DNA of 64,000 bases from JAGOBP01 sp046328575 (GTDB lineage Bacteria > Chloroflexota > Anaerolineae > Fen-1058), in NCBI GenBank assembly GCA_046328575.1, contig JAXLWI010000001.1, positions 1 to 64,000 on the forward strand, written 5' to 3'. Positions 1 through 10,968 of this stretch are shown here, piece by piece. Position 1 is the first letter of the stretch, and each line of letters begins with the position of its first letter. The notes under the pieces were generated by a model that was not told the origin of the DNA, ran no database searches, and was given only the letters and a program-made list of their open reading frames with translations. Both the position numbers and the translations under genes were made by a program.

Positions 1-17
1 ACGGCACTGCTGGGCTT

Positions 18-26
18 TGGTATAAT
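18..26 (+). promoter_or_regulatory. Extended -10 promoter of tRNA-Asn
   Basis: TGG followed by TATAAT (21-26) gives a perfect extended -10 element about 30 bases before the tRNA body. The -35 region lies at the window edge and is not clear. Start of transcription would fall near 32-34. Confidence 0.6.
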
Positions 27-55
27 CTCGCCCGCGTCAGTCAGCGCCAGAGCAT

Positions 56-128
56 TCCTCAGTAGCTCAATCGGCAGAGCAATCGGCTGTTAACCGATGG
101 GTTCTAGGTTCGAGTCCTAGCTGAGGAG
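56..128 (+). tRNA. tRNA-Asn (GTT)
   Basis: The sequence folds as a standard 73-nt cloverleaf. The acceptor arms are TCCTCAG (56-62) and CTGAGGA (121-127) with discriminator G128. The D-arm contains AGCTCAATCGGCAGAGC, the anticodon loop CTGTTAA gives GTT, and the T-arm contains GGTTCGAGTCC. CCA is not encoded and must be added after transcription. A terminator follows directly. Confidence 0.96.
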
Positions 129-134
129 CCTCGA

Positions 135-170
135 AGGGGGAGAAGCCAACACTTCTCCCTCTTTTTGTTT
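135..170 (+). terminator. Intrinsic terminator after tRNA-Asn
   Basis: A ten-pair stem, GGGGGAGAAG with CTTCTCCCTC (one G-T pair), has a six-base loop and is followed by TTTTTGTTTTG. It closes the single-gene tRNA unit. Confidence 0.85.
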
Positions 171-194
171 TGTGGAAGCCGCGGCGCAGGTCGA

Positions 195-222
195 TTGACA
201 CTCAAGCCGCCGGTGCTATAAT
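195..222 (+). promoter_or_regulatory. Strong sigma-70 promoter of the riboflavin transport operon
   Basis: TTGACA at 195-200 and TATAAT at 217-222 are both perfect consensus boxes, spaced by 16 bases, with an extra TGC before the -10 (extended -10). Transcription should start near 229-231, just before the FMN aptamer. Confidence 0.88.
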
Positions 223-247
223 TTTCACTAGACAACTGAATAGACAA

Positions 248-391
248 CCTTCGGGGCAGGGTGCGAGGGTGAACACGTTCACCGCGAACAAGTTCGCCAT
301 CAATTCCCGATCGGTGGTATAGCCCACGAGCGCGTAGGCGCATGATCCGGTGGAACTCCGGAGCCGACGGTATAGTCCGGATGATAGAAGG
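248..391 (+). promoter_or_regulatory. FMN riboswitch (RFN element)
   Basis: All conserved RFN blocks are present in order: CTTCGGGGCAGGGTG (P1/P2 side), CCCGATCGGTGGTATAGCCC, CACGAGCG, GATCCGGTGGAACTCCGG, AGCCGACGGTATAGTCCGGA and a closing GATAGAAGG that pairs with CCTTC at 248 to form P1. A variable hairpin sits between blocks one and two. FMN riboswitches switch off riboflavin synthesis or uptake genes when FMN is plentiful. The promoter just upstream and the terminators just downstream suggest control by transcription termination. The regulated genes are a three-gene ABC importer. Confidence 0.95.
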
Positions 392-429
392 TCACAGCAG
401 CTCGCGTAAGATCGCGTGGTGTTTGATTT

Positions 430-462
430 GCCCCGAAGCCAAACTACGGCTTCGGGCTTTTT
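430..462 (+). terminator. Riboswitch expression-platform terminator
   Basis: GCCCGAAGCC and GGCTTCGGGC form a ten-pair stem with a seven-base loop, followed by TTTTT. It lies about 40 bases after the aptamer, the usual place for the FMN-dependent terminator. The competing antiterminator pairing was not resolved. Confidence 0.8.
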
Positions 463-496
463 GATCAACCCACTCAATATGCGCGTGTTCAATTTG

Positions 497-529
497 CCCC
501 AAAGGAATTCTGTGCCTTTGGGGTTTTTT
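497..529 (+). terminator. Second hairpin with T-tract before the ribX start
   Basis: CCCCAAAGG pairs with CCTTTGGGG over nine bases and is followed by TTTTTT. It looks like a second intrinsic terminator, and it ends only a few bases before the ribosome binding site GGGAGG (533-538). Two terminators in series in one leader would tighten the off state. It could also be a helper hairpin that affects access to the ribosome site. Confidence 0.7.
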
Positions 530-542
530 ATTGGGAGGTCAA

Positions 543-1367
543 ATGGCAGTTTCAAAATCAGCGCAAATAATTTCAATCCGCTGTCCGTTTGGTGAAGTGC
601 GCTTGCCGCGCAAATATGTCCCTTGGCTACGTGTCGGGGCGATCGGTATAGCGGTGGCGGTCGGCATCGCGATCTGGCAAATCATCGTCATTGTTGGCCG
701 TTATCCAGCGTTTATTCTGCCAACGCCCGGCGAGGTGTGGACTGAATTGCTGCGATCGATTCAACTGCCGTCGTTTTGGGGTCACATCGCCATCACGTTG
801 ATCGAGGTACTGAGCGGCCTGTTAATCGGTGCCACGCTGGCGATGGTTTTCGGGTATATTCTCGCCAAATCGCCGCTGTTGAATTCGATTCTGTCACCAC
901 TGATCGTCGCGTCGCAAGCCGTGCCGATCGTGGCGGTTGCTCCCCTGCTCGCCATCTGGTTCGGCTACGGCCTCACGCCCAAGATCGTCACTAGTTTGCT
1001 GATCGTGTTCTTCCCGATCCTGATCAATGTAGCAACCGGCTTACGCTCGATCGAGCCGAATCTACGTGATTTGATGCGCAGCCTGCAGGCCAATCGCCGC
1101 CAAATGTTCATCAAGTTGGAAGTACCCGCTGCCCTGCCGATGATGCTCAGCGGCTTTAAGGTCGGTGCGACACTGGCCGTGATCGGCGCGATCGTCGGCG
1201 AATTCGTCAATTCCGATCAAGGGCTGGGCTTTCTCATCAAACAGGGCAACGGCGAATACAACACGGCGCGCACTTTCGTCGCCCTGATCGCGTTGATGGT
1301 GATGGCACTGGCGATGTATGGCAGCGTGGCTTTGTTGGAACGCAAGTGGCTGGCATGGAAAAAATGA
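543..1367 (+). CDS. ribX: Riboflavin ABC importer, permease RibX
   Basis: This is a 274-aa inner-membrane permease of the TauC/SsuC/ThiX type (BPD_transp_1 fold). It has about six hydrophobic segments. The EAA-like coupling region sits around residues 170-190, where RDLMRSLQANRRQMFIKLEVP resembles the loop that contacts the ATPase. The ATG at 543 is chosen because GGGAGG lies four bases before it; a TTG twelve bases upstream would swallow the ribosome site. It is the first gene after the FMN riboswitch and is followed by a binding protein and an ATPase. In Chloroflexota, RibX and RibY proteins under FMN riboswitches are reported riboflavin importers, so riboflavin is the inferred substrate. 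From sequence family alone, a taurine, thiamine-precursor or nitrate-like substrate could not be excluded. Confidence 0.87.
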   Translation: MAVSKSAQIISIRCPFGEVRLPRKYVPWLRVGAIGIAVAVGIAIWQIIVIVGRYPAFILPTPGEVWTELLRSIQLPSFWGHIAITLIEVLSGLLIGATLAMVFGYILAKSPLLNSILSPLIVASQAVPIVAVAPLLAIWFGYGLTPKIVTSLLIVFFPILINVATGLRSIEPNLRDLMRSLQANRRQMFIKLEVPAALPMMLSGFKVGATLAVIGAIVGEFVNSDQGLGFLIKQGNGEYNTARTFVALIALMVMALAMYGSVALLERKWLAWKK

Positions 1368-1409
1368 GCCATTAACCCGGCTCACTAAACTTTGGAGATT
1401 GCGAACATC

Positions 1410-2402
1410 ATGAAACGAGTTGTACTTGCAGTTTTGATTGGCGCTCTTATGCTGGCAGGCTGTGCGCCAGCAACCGGACCGGCATCGCCGCAAGCGCTGA
1501 CGAAGATTCGACTGCCGATGGGCTACATTGCCAATGTCCAGTATGCGCCGTTTTACATTGCGGTCGATAAAGGCTACTTCAAAGCCGAAGGGATTGAGAT
1601 CGAGTTCGACTATCGGTTCGAGACCGACGGTATGAAGCTGGTCGGTGCAGGCGAATTGCCCTTCGCCGTCGTCAGCGGCGAGCAGGTGCCCTTGGCTCGA
1701 GCGCAGGGCTTGCCGGTCGTGTATGTGATGCAGTGGTGGCAGAAGTTCGCCGTCGGCGTGGCTTCGCTGGCGGACAAGCACATCAAGAGTGTGAACGACC
1801 TTGTCGGAAAGTCGGTGGGGCTGCCGGGCTTCTTCGGCGCGAGTTATATTGGCTGGCGTGGGTTGTTGTATAAGGCCGGCATCAACGAAAGTGACATCAA
1901 GACGCAAGATATCGGCTTTACACAAGTAGCGGCTTTGCAGCAGGGCAAAGTCGATGCGGCTGTGATCTATGTCAACAACGAACCGGTGCAATTGCGCGCG
2001 GCTGGTTTGGACGTAAACGTGATTGCCGTCAGCGACAGCCTGGCGCTGGTCGCCAACGGCCTCATCACAAACGAGCAGACGGTCAAAGACAAGCCCGAGT
2101 TGGTGCGCGGAATGGTGCGGGCGTTACTGCACGGCCTGAACGACGCGATCGCCGATCCAGAAGTGGCGTTCAACACGTCCAAGAAGTTTGTCGAAGGGCT
2201 GGGCAGCGATCCGGCCAAGGATGAGATTCAGAAACAGGTACTGGCCGAGTCGATCAAGTTATGGCAAAGCGACACGCCGGGCCGATCTAGTGCGGCGGCC
2301 TGGGATACCACGCAGGACGTCTTGCTCAACATGGGGCTGATCAAAGCCAAGATCGATCCGGCGCTGCTATTCACCAATCGCTTCGTGGATGAAGCGAAAT
2401 AG
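1410..2402 (+). CDS. ribY: Riboflavin-binding lipoprotein RibY (NMT1/ThiY-like)
   Basis: This 330-aa secreted lipoprotein captures the substrate for the importer. Residues 1-20 form a signal peptide ending in the lipobox LAGC, with the lipidated Cys at about residue 20. The body matches the NMT1/ThiY-like binding fold: early strand QYAPFYIAVDKGYFKAEGIE, then VVSGEQVPLARAQGLPVVYV and the hinge region VGLPGFFGASYIGWRGLL. The ATG at 1410 is preferred over a TTG at 1392 because the signal peptide begins there. GGAG at 1394-1397 is a rather distant ribosome site. It sits 42 bases after ribX and 18 before the ATPase gene, in one operon under the FMN riboswitch. That context, rather than any visible binding residue, points to riboflavin. 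Confidence 0.87.
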   Translation: MKRVVLAVLIGALMLAGCAPATGPASPQALTKIRLPMGYIANVQYAPFYIAVDKGYFKAEGIEIEFDYRFETDGMKLVGAGELPFAVVSGEQVPLARAQGLPVVYVMQWWQKFAVGVASLADKHIKSVNDLVGKSVGLPGFFGASYIGWRGLLYKAGINESDIKTQDIGFTQVAALQQGKVDAAVIYVNNEPVQLRAAGLDVNVIAVSDSLALVANGLITNEQTVKDKPELVRGMVRALLHGLNDAIADPEVAFNTSKKFVEGLGSDPAKDEIQKQVLAESIKLWQSDTPGRSSAAAWDTTQDVLLNMGLIKAKIDPALLFTNRFVDEAK

Positions 2403-2420
2403 TTTGCAGATGAAGAGCTA

Positions 2421-3191
2421 ATGGAGTTTATGAGTCAAGCGGCCTTGCGCGTTGAGCGCGTCAAACACGTCTACGACGATCATAACGGTCACGTCGAGGC
2501 GCTGGACGACATTTCGTTCGAGATCAAGCCGGGCGAGTTTGTGTGCATCGTGGGGCCGTCAGGCAGCGGTAAATCGACGCTCCTGCGTATTCTGGCGGGA
2601 CTAGTCGAGCCGCAGCAAGGGCGCGTGTGGCTGGATGGCCAGCGCGTCGCGGCACCAGCCCGATCGATTGGTCTGGTCTTTCAGAAGGCCAATTTGATGC
2701 CGTGGCGCACCGTCCACGACAACATCGCGCTGCCGTTGGAATTGGAAGGCCGATCGGGCGCGGAAATCGCCGATCGAGTAACGCCCCTGATCGAGACAGT
2801 AGGATTATCGGGCTTTGCCGATTCGTATCCGCGCGGCCTATCGGGCGGAATGGAGCAGCGCGTGGCCATTGCGCGGGCGCTGGTGCATCGCCCGTCGATT
2901 CTGCTGCTCGACGAGCCGTTTGGCTCGCTCGATGCGCTGACTCGCGAACGCATGGCACTGGAACTGGCGCGCATTTGGGCGCTCCAACGCACGACAGTGG
3001 TGATGGTCACGCACAGCATTCAAGAGGCCGTCTTCCTGGCCGATCGGATCTTCGTGTTTAGTGAGCGGCCCGGCCACATCGCGCGCGAGGTGCAGGTCAC
3101 CCTACCGCGACCACGCGATCTGGGTTTGCTGCAAAACGAAGCCTTCACTGAAATCGCCGGGCAGGTGCGCGAAGCCATCGCGACCGCATAA
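2421..3191 (+). CDS. Riboflavin ABC importer, ATP-binding subunit
   Basis: This 256-aa cytoplasmic ATPase powers the RibX/RibY importer. It shows Walker A GPSGSGKST near residue 46, a Q-loop at VFQKANLMPWRT, the signature LSGGMEQR near residue 140, Walker B ILLLDEPFGSLD and the H-loop VTHS. The fold is that of TauB/SsuB-type ATPases. Two starts compete, ATG 2421 and ATG 2430. GAAGAG lies before the first and GGAG before the second, so the N-terminus is uncertain by three residues. Published RibXY loci were described mainly by permease and binding protein; here the ATPase is linked and complete. Its symbol is left blank because naming differs between reports. Confidence 0.88.
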   Translation: MEFMSQAALRVERVKHVYDDHNGHVEALDDISFEIKPGEFVCIVGPSGSGKSTLLRILAGLVEPQQGRVWLDGQRVAAPARSIGLVFQKANLMPWRTVHDNIALPLELEGRSGAEIADRVTPLIETVGLSGFADSYPRGLSGGMEQRVAIARALVHRPSILLLDEPFGSLDALTRERMALELARIWALQRTTVVMVTHSIQEAVFLADRIFVFSERPGHIAREVQVTLPRPRDLGLLQNEAFTEIAGQVREAIATA

Positions 3192-3397
3192 CGAACGTCT
3201 GGATCTGCATCGCACCGCCGACCGAAATTTCGATCGACGGCGCGATTATTTTCGGGAGGATTCCGGCGAAACAGGCCGTTGATTGCACCAGAAAACGGTG
3301 CTATCGTGATAGCAGGACGTGGCGCGGCATCATTCGTTCGGTTGTGGATGCTGAGCGTTGTAAGCCTCGATGAAGCCGTAACACAAAGGAGGTTGCC

Positions 3398-3667
3398 ATG
3401 TCCGTCCATCGAGTGCCCGTTCACCGACCAGTACATGCGGGTGAGCATCACTATTTGATCTTCTTGTTAGCCGCGGTGTTAGTGGTGGCGGCCATTATCT
3501 TGGTCGCATCACTGGCCGCCAATCCAGTTACGACGATCTCGACGCCGAATATAATAGCCGCAGAACAAGCCCGTTTGGAGTTTCGCCGGGGCGAATGGTA
3601 TGCCAGTCAGATTGCCACGGAGATGGCGCGACTTGAATTCCGGCGCGGGGAATGGTACGCTCGTTAG
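3398..3667 (+). CDS. Small membrane protein with duplicated LEFRRGEWYA motif
   Basis: The family was not recognised. The 89-aa product starts at an ATG seven or so bases after a perfect ribosome site, AAAGGAGG (3386-3393). Residues 1-20 are His- and Val-rich, about 21-43 form one hydrophobic membrane segment, and the C-terminal tail holds two near-identical copies of ARLEFRRGEWYA separated by nine residues. The basic/aromatic tail probably faces one side of the membrane and could bind a partner or nucleic acid; that is inference. It stands alone, 207 bases after the riboflavin operon, and ends near a strong palindromic terminator. No function is proposed. Confidence 0.7.
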   Translation: MSVHRVPVHRPVHAGEHHYLIFLLAAVLVVAAIILVASLAANPVTTISTPNIIAAEQARLEFRRGEWYASQIATEMARLEFRRGEWYAR

Positions 3668-3754
3668 GCAAAAGCGCTAGCACGAGCGGCGCACGTAGTC
3701 ACGCTCGCCTCAAAAAGGTGCTAGGTCGAGCGTGGGGCTGAAGTTGCACCCAAA

Positions 3755-3790
3755 AGGCCGCCGATCGAAATTCGATCGGCGGCCTCGTTT
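3755..3790. terminator. Perfect palindromic, probably bidirectional terminator
   Basis: AGGCCGCCGATCGAA and TTCGATCGGCGGCCT form a perfect 15-pair stem around a single base. CGTTTT follows on the plus strand, and on the minus strand the stem is followed by TTTTGGG. It separates the convergent small membrane protein gene and tRNA-Gln. Confidence 0.8.
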
Positions 3791-3866
3791 TGGCTGGGGA
3801 GGAAGGACTCGAACCTTCGAATCACGGATCCAAAGTCCGTTGCCTTGCCAACTTGGCCACTCCCCA
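3791..3866 (-). tRNA. tRNA-Gln (TTG)
   Basis: The minus strand folds as a tRNA with acceptor arms TGGGGAG and CTCCCCA, anticodon loop ACTTTGG-A giving TTG, T-arm GGTTCGAGTCC, and an encoded 3' CCA (3791-3793). It ends next to the shared palindromic terminator. Confidence 0.94.
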
Positions 3867-3923
3867 ATTGCGCGGCGATTGTATCACTTACGCCCTTATC
3901 TGACAAGGGTTTCAGCTCACTCG

Positions 3924-4283
3924 TTAGCCTTTGAAATAAGCCAATTCGATTAAGTTGCCAGCGGGATCGTAGAACATGGCCCAACGTGAATTAACATCTT
4001 CCTCGATGCCCCACGGTAGATCAACGTGATGAGCCTTCAAACGGTCAATTGCGGCATCAAGATCTTCGACCGCAAAAGCAACGATCGGGAAACGTACAGG
4101 GACTTGATCAAGCGGCGGAACCGATCGGCCTTTAAGGATGACCAGATAGACGCCGCCCAGATCGAAGTGTGGTCGATGATCATGCATCGGCCGTAATTTG
4201 AGGCCAATCACATTCCGATAGAAATGGGTGGCGAGCGCGACATCTTCGGCCCACAATGTAATCACGGCGAGTTTGGGCGGCAA
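3924..4283 (-). CDS. VOC-family (glyoxalase/bleomycin-resistance fold) protein
   Basis: This 119-aa cytoplasmic protein has a single VOC fold built from two beta-alpha-beta-beta-beta modules. Module one covers KLAVITLWAEDVALATHFYR to about residue 55. Module two begins at VAFAVEDLDAAIDRLKAHHV and ends with the typical MFYDPAGNLIELAYF, whose Glu is a usual metal ligand in the family. The start is a TTG at 4283, chosen because GGAGGTC lies four bases before it; no in-frame ATG fits. VOC proteins cover lyases, dioxygenases and antibiotic-binding proteins, and nothing here picks one. It lies between tRNA-Gln and the rRNA operon, and ends 57 bases before that tRNA. Confidence 0.85.
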   Translation of the reverse strand: MPPKLAVITLWAEDVALATHFYRNVIGLKLRPMHDHRPHFDLGGVYLVILKGRSVPPLDQVPVRFPIVAFAVEDLDAAIDRLKAHHVDLPWGIEEDVNSRWAMFYDPAGNLIELAYFKG

Positions 4284-4315
4284 CGTTGACCTCCATGTCT
4301 TTCACACAAAATGAA

Positions 4316-4349
4316 AGACCCGAAAGGCTTTCGCTCTTTCGGGTCAATT
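4316..4349 (-). terminator. Terminator of the rRNA operon
   Basis: GACCCGAAAG and CTTTCGGGTC pair over ten bases about 20 bases beyond the end of 5S rRNA on the minus strand. The sequence after the stem on that strand is TTTCATTTTG, T-rich enough for an intrinsic terminator. Confidence 0.75.
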
Positions 4350-4364
4350 AAGGGCAAACAAAAG

Positions 4365-4487
<123 letters not shown>

Positions 4488-4504
4488 TGATGTTACGATA
4501 AGTT

Positions 4505-4554
4505 GTTAAGGCACCCAACTCAATAGACTGTGTAAAACTTCAAGTTCTCCGCAC

Positions 4555-4563
<9 letters not shown>
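4505..4563 (-). repeat. 23S rRNA processing stem, 3' arm
   Basis: This arm is complementary to 7496-7550. Shared blocks are AATAGACTGT, ACTTCAA, TTCTCCGCA, CACGT and AAGC. Together the two flanks fold mature 23S into a long helix, the standard RNase III substrate for pre-23S processing. Confidence 0.75.
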
Positions 4564-7495
<2,932 letters not shown>

Positions 7496-7502
<7 letters not shown>

Positions 7503-7550
7503 TGATGCGGAGAAATTGAAGTTCTACATTTACAGTCTATTCAGTTGTTA
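7496..7550 (-). repeat. 23S rRNA processing stem, 5' arm
   Basis: This is the partner of 4505-4563. On the plus strand it reads as the inverted copy, with GATGCGGAGAA, TTGAAGT and ACAGTCTATT in order. The helix has several bulges but spans about 50 bases on each side. Confidence 0.75.
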
Positions 7551-7780
7551 ATGTGCCGTGGTCCATATTTCGACCACTCAGCGACTGTGCCGCTGATGAC
7601 TATCACTCAGATTTAAGAGACAGTCATCAACCGCACAATCTATTTCACTAGAGACGAAACAGCCCGGCACATTCCCGGGCTGCGAAAACCTATCGGAATA
7701 TGCCTTAACTGTTATTCAGTTCACGACCTTCGTCGTCTGCGTCAACTAGCGAAAATTCCTTTGTTAAGTGTTGTACGGAG

Positions 7781-7853
7781 TGGAGCCGAGGGGATTCGAA
7801 CCCCTGACCTCCTCCGTGCAAGGGAGGCGCTCTCCCAGCTAAGCTACGGCCCC
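7781..7853 (-). tRNA. tRNA-Ala (TGC) in the rRNA spacer
   Basis: Acceptor arms GGGGCCG and CGGCTCC, anticodon loop CTTGCAC giving TGC, T-arm GGTTCGAATCC, and discriminator A. CCA is not encoded. It lies between 16S and 23S, the common position. Confidence 0.95.
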
Positions 7854-7872
7854 GTTGCCCTGCCGGTTAGTG

Positions 7873-7946
7873 TGGGCCTTTCTGGACTCGAACCAGAGAC
7901 CTTCCCCTTATCAGAGGGATGCTCTAACCAGCTGAGCTAAAGGCCC
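7873..7946 (-). tRNA. tRNA-Ile (GAT) in the rRNA spacer
   Basis: Acceptor arms GGGCCTT and AAGGCCC, anticodon loop CTGATAA giving GAT, T-arm GGTTCGAGTCC, discriminator A, no encoded CCA. It precedes tRNA-Ala by 19 bases in the 16S-23S spacer. Confidence 0.95.
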
Positions 7947-8083
7947 AGTGTTTTAACGTTCTCCAGCCCTTAACCGCTGAAAAGTGATAGGAAGATCGAC
8001 GCGTTGGGGACGCGAGTACAACCGTAACTCGCGATTGACCTGGGAAGTAGACCTCCAGCCGATTGGCTTTCAGTCGAACTCCC

Positions 8084-9588
<1,505 letters not shown>

Positions 9589-9701
9589 AGAAAGAACAGT
9601 CCGAAGACTGTAAGGTTTGACGTTTAGACCCAAGCGTCGTTTTTACTTCCTACCACTTTTCAGTTGTTAAGGTGCTGGTTGCCCTTGAGTAGAGCGGGCA
9701 G

Positions 9702-9730
9702 ATGTTACCACGCGGGTTCTGACTTGTCAA
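9702..9730 (-). promoter_or_regulatory. Promoter P2 of the rRNA operon
   Basis: On the minus strand TTGACA (9725-9730) and TAACAT (9702-9707) are spaced by 17 bases. It lies about 115 bases before 16S. The leader after it includes AACTGAAAAGTG-TAGGAAG, which recurs inverted near 7975 beyond 16S and so forms the 16S processing stem. Confidence 0.75.
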
Positions 9731-9941
9731 GGGTTTTGCACAAGAATTTGTGCTGGCGAAGAAATCGCGCTGATGTCGTTGCCGCTTTGGCGGGCCATCA
9801 GCGCGAGACGCAATGACTACCTTACTTAGAAAAGGTGGTCTCAACTCAGTTAGTTGGTTGCGCCTCGCCTCCGTGACTTCAGTTGTTAGGTCTTTCCGAG
9901 TAGTTCTTCGGACGAGACCGGTGTTGCTCACCGCACGCGTG

Positions 9942-9969
9942 ATTATATTCAAATTCGAAGCCGTGTCAA
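9942..9969 (-). promoter_or_regulatory. Promoter P1 of the rRNA operon
   Basis: On the minus strand TTGACA (9964-9969) and TATAAT (9942-9947) are perfect consensus boxes with a 16-base spacer. It starts just 35 bases after the end of recR and about 355 bases before 16S, giving tandem rRNA promoters. Between 9589 and 10003 I see only the two promoters and leader sequence; an open frame across it is not gene-like. Confidence 0.8.
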
Positions 9970-10003
9970 GCCCCAGATTCCTTAAAAGTTTCGGATCGCA
10001 CAA

Positions 10004-10603
10004 TCACATTTCGCGACGCCCTTCTAGGGCACGTGCTAGTGTAACCTCGTCAGCGTACTCTAGGTCTCCACCCATCGGAAGCCCACGGGCCAATCGCGTT
10101 ACTTTGATATTCTGCGCCATCAACTTCCGCTGGATGTACATCGCGGTGTTTTCGCCTTCGAGGCTGGGATTCGTCGCAAGAATGATTTCTTTGACGTTAC
10201 CACTCAGCACTCGATCGATCAACTCGCGAATTCGTAAATCCTCTGGGCCAACGCCATCCATCGGCGAGATGACACCGTGCAAGACGTGATACAACCCGCG
10301 ATACTCACGCGTACGTTCCACCGCCATCACATCGAGTGGTTCTTCCACGACGCAGATCACCGATCGATCGCGTTCGTCGCTTTGGCAGATCGGACACGGG
10401 CTGTGCTCGGTGATGTTGAAACACGTCGCACAGAACTGAATCCGATCGCGGAGTTCTTTGAGCGCGTCCGACAACTCGATCGCTTCATCACCCTGCGAGC
10501 GGATGAGATAATACGTGAGCCGCGACGCCGACTTCGGCCCAATGCCGGGCAGCCGTGAAAAGGCTTCAATTAAGCGCAAAACTGGCTGTGGTGTAGTATC
10601 CAT
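10004..10603 (-). CDS. recR: Recombination mediator protein RecR
   Basis: This 199-aa cytoplasmic protein loads RecA in gap repair with RecF and RecO. In order it shows an N-terminal helix-hairpin-helix (LIEAFSRLPGIGPKSASRLT), the C4 zinc finger CATCFNITEHSPCPIC around residues 58-73, and a Toprim domain from about residue 80 (VICVVEEPLDVMAVE) to the C-terminal EYADEVTLARALEGR. The length is typical. It is the last gene of the dnaX-ybaB-recR cluster. It starts 12 bases after ybaB ends, with no clear ribosome site, which suggests coupling to upstream translation. Confidence 0.97.
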   Translation of the reverse strand: MDTTPQPVLRLIEAFSRLPGIGPKSASRLTYYLIRSQGDEAIELSDALKELRDRIQFCATCFNITEHSPCPICQSDERDRSVICVVEEPLDVMAVERTREYRGLYHVLHGVISPMDGVGPEDLRIRELIDRVLSGNVKEIILATNPSLEGENTAMYIQRKLMAQNIKVTRLARGLPMGGDLEYADEVTLARALEGRREM

Positions 10604-10615
10604 CGCTGAGTGAGT

Positions 10616-10954
10616 TTACAACCCTGGAATACCGAGTCCGCCTGTTAGGCCCTGCAGCTTCTGAGCCGCGTAAGCCTGTGATCGTTCAATGGCTTCGTTG
10701 ACAGCCGCCACCAACAAATCTTGCAGCATCTCCAGATCGTTCGGATCGACGACGTCCGGCTGCAGCTTGATCGATTTGATGCGCTGCTGGCCAGTCACTA
10801 TAATGGTGATCGCCCCGCCCCCAGCAGTCACTTCCAGCGTTTCATCGGCAAGCGCTTCTTGCGCTTTCACCATGTCCGCCTGCAACTTCTGAATCTGAGC
10901 GAGCATGCCGCCTCCGCCCATGCCACCACCGCCAAAGCCGCCTCGTTGTTTCAT
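10616..10954 (-). CDS. ybaB: YbaB/EbfC-family nucleoid-associated protein
   Basis: This 112-aa DNA-binding protein belongs to the YbaB/EbfC family, small dimers that coat DNA. The core begins with MLAQIQKLQADMVKAQEAL (long helix) and continues with ETLEVTAGGGAITIIVTGQQ and the DNA-contact region IKSIKLQPDVVDPNDLEMLQ. The N-terminal 16 residues are almost only Gly and Met, a low-complexity extension that is often present in this family in Gly-rich form. It lies 14 bases after dnaX and 12 before recR, the classic order. Confidence 0.94.
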   Translation of the reverse strand: MKQRGGFGGGGMGGGGMLAQIQKLQADMVKAQEALADETLEVTAGGGAITIIVTGQQRIKSIKLQPDVVDPNDLEMLQDLLVAAVNEAIERSQAYAAQKLQGLTGGLGIPGL

Positions 10955-10968
10955 GCTTGCGCTCCTCG

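Noticed and set aside
202..576. A 124-codon frame on the minus strand
   Set aside because: It is antisense to the FMN riboswitch and its terminators, all of which are better supported.
9650..10003. An open frame of 117 codons on the minus strand between recR and 16S rRNA
   Set aside because: It spans the tandem rRNA promoters and the rRNA leader, has no ribosome site and no recognisable domain.
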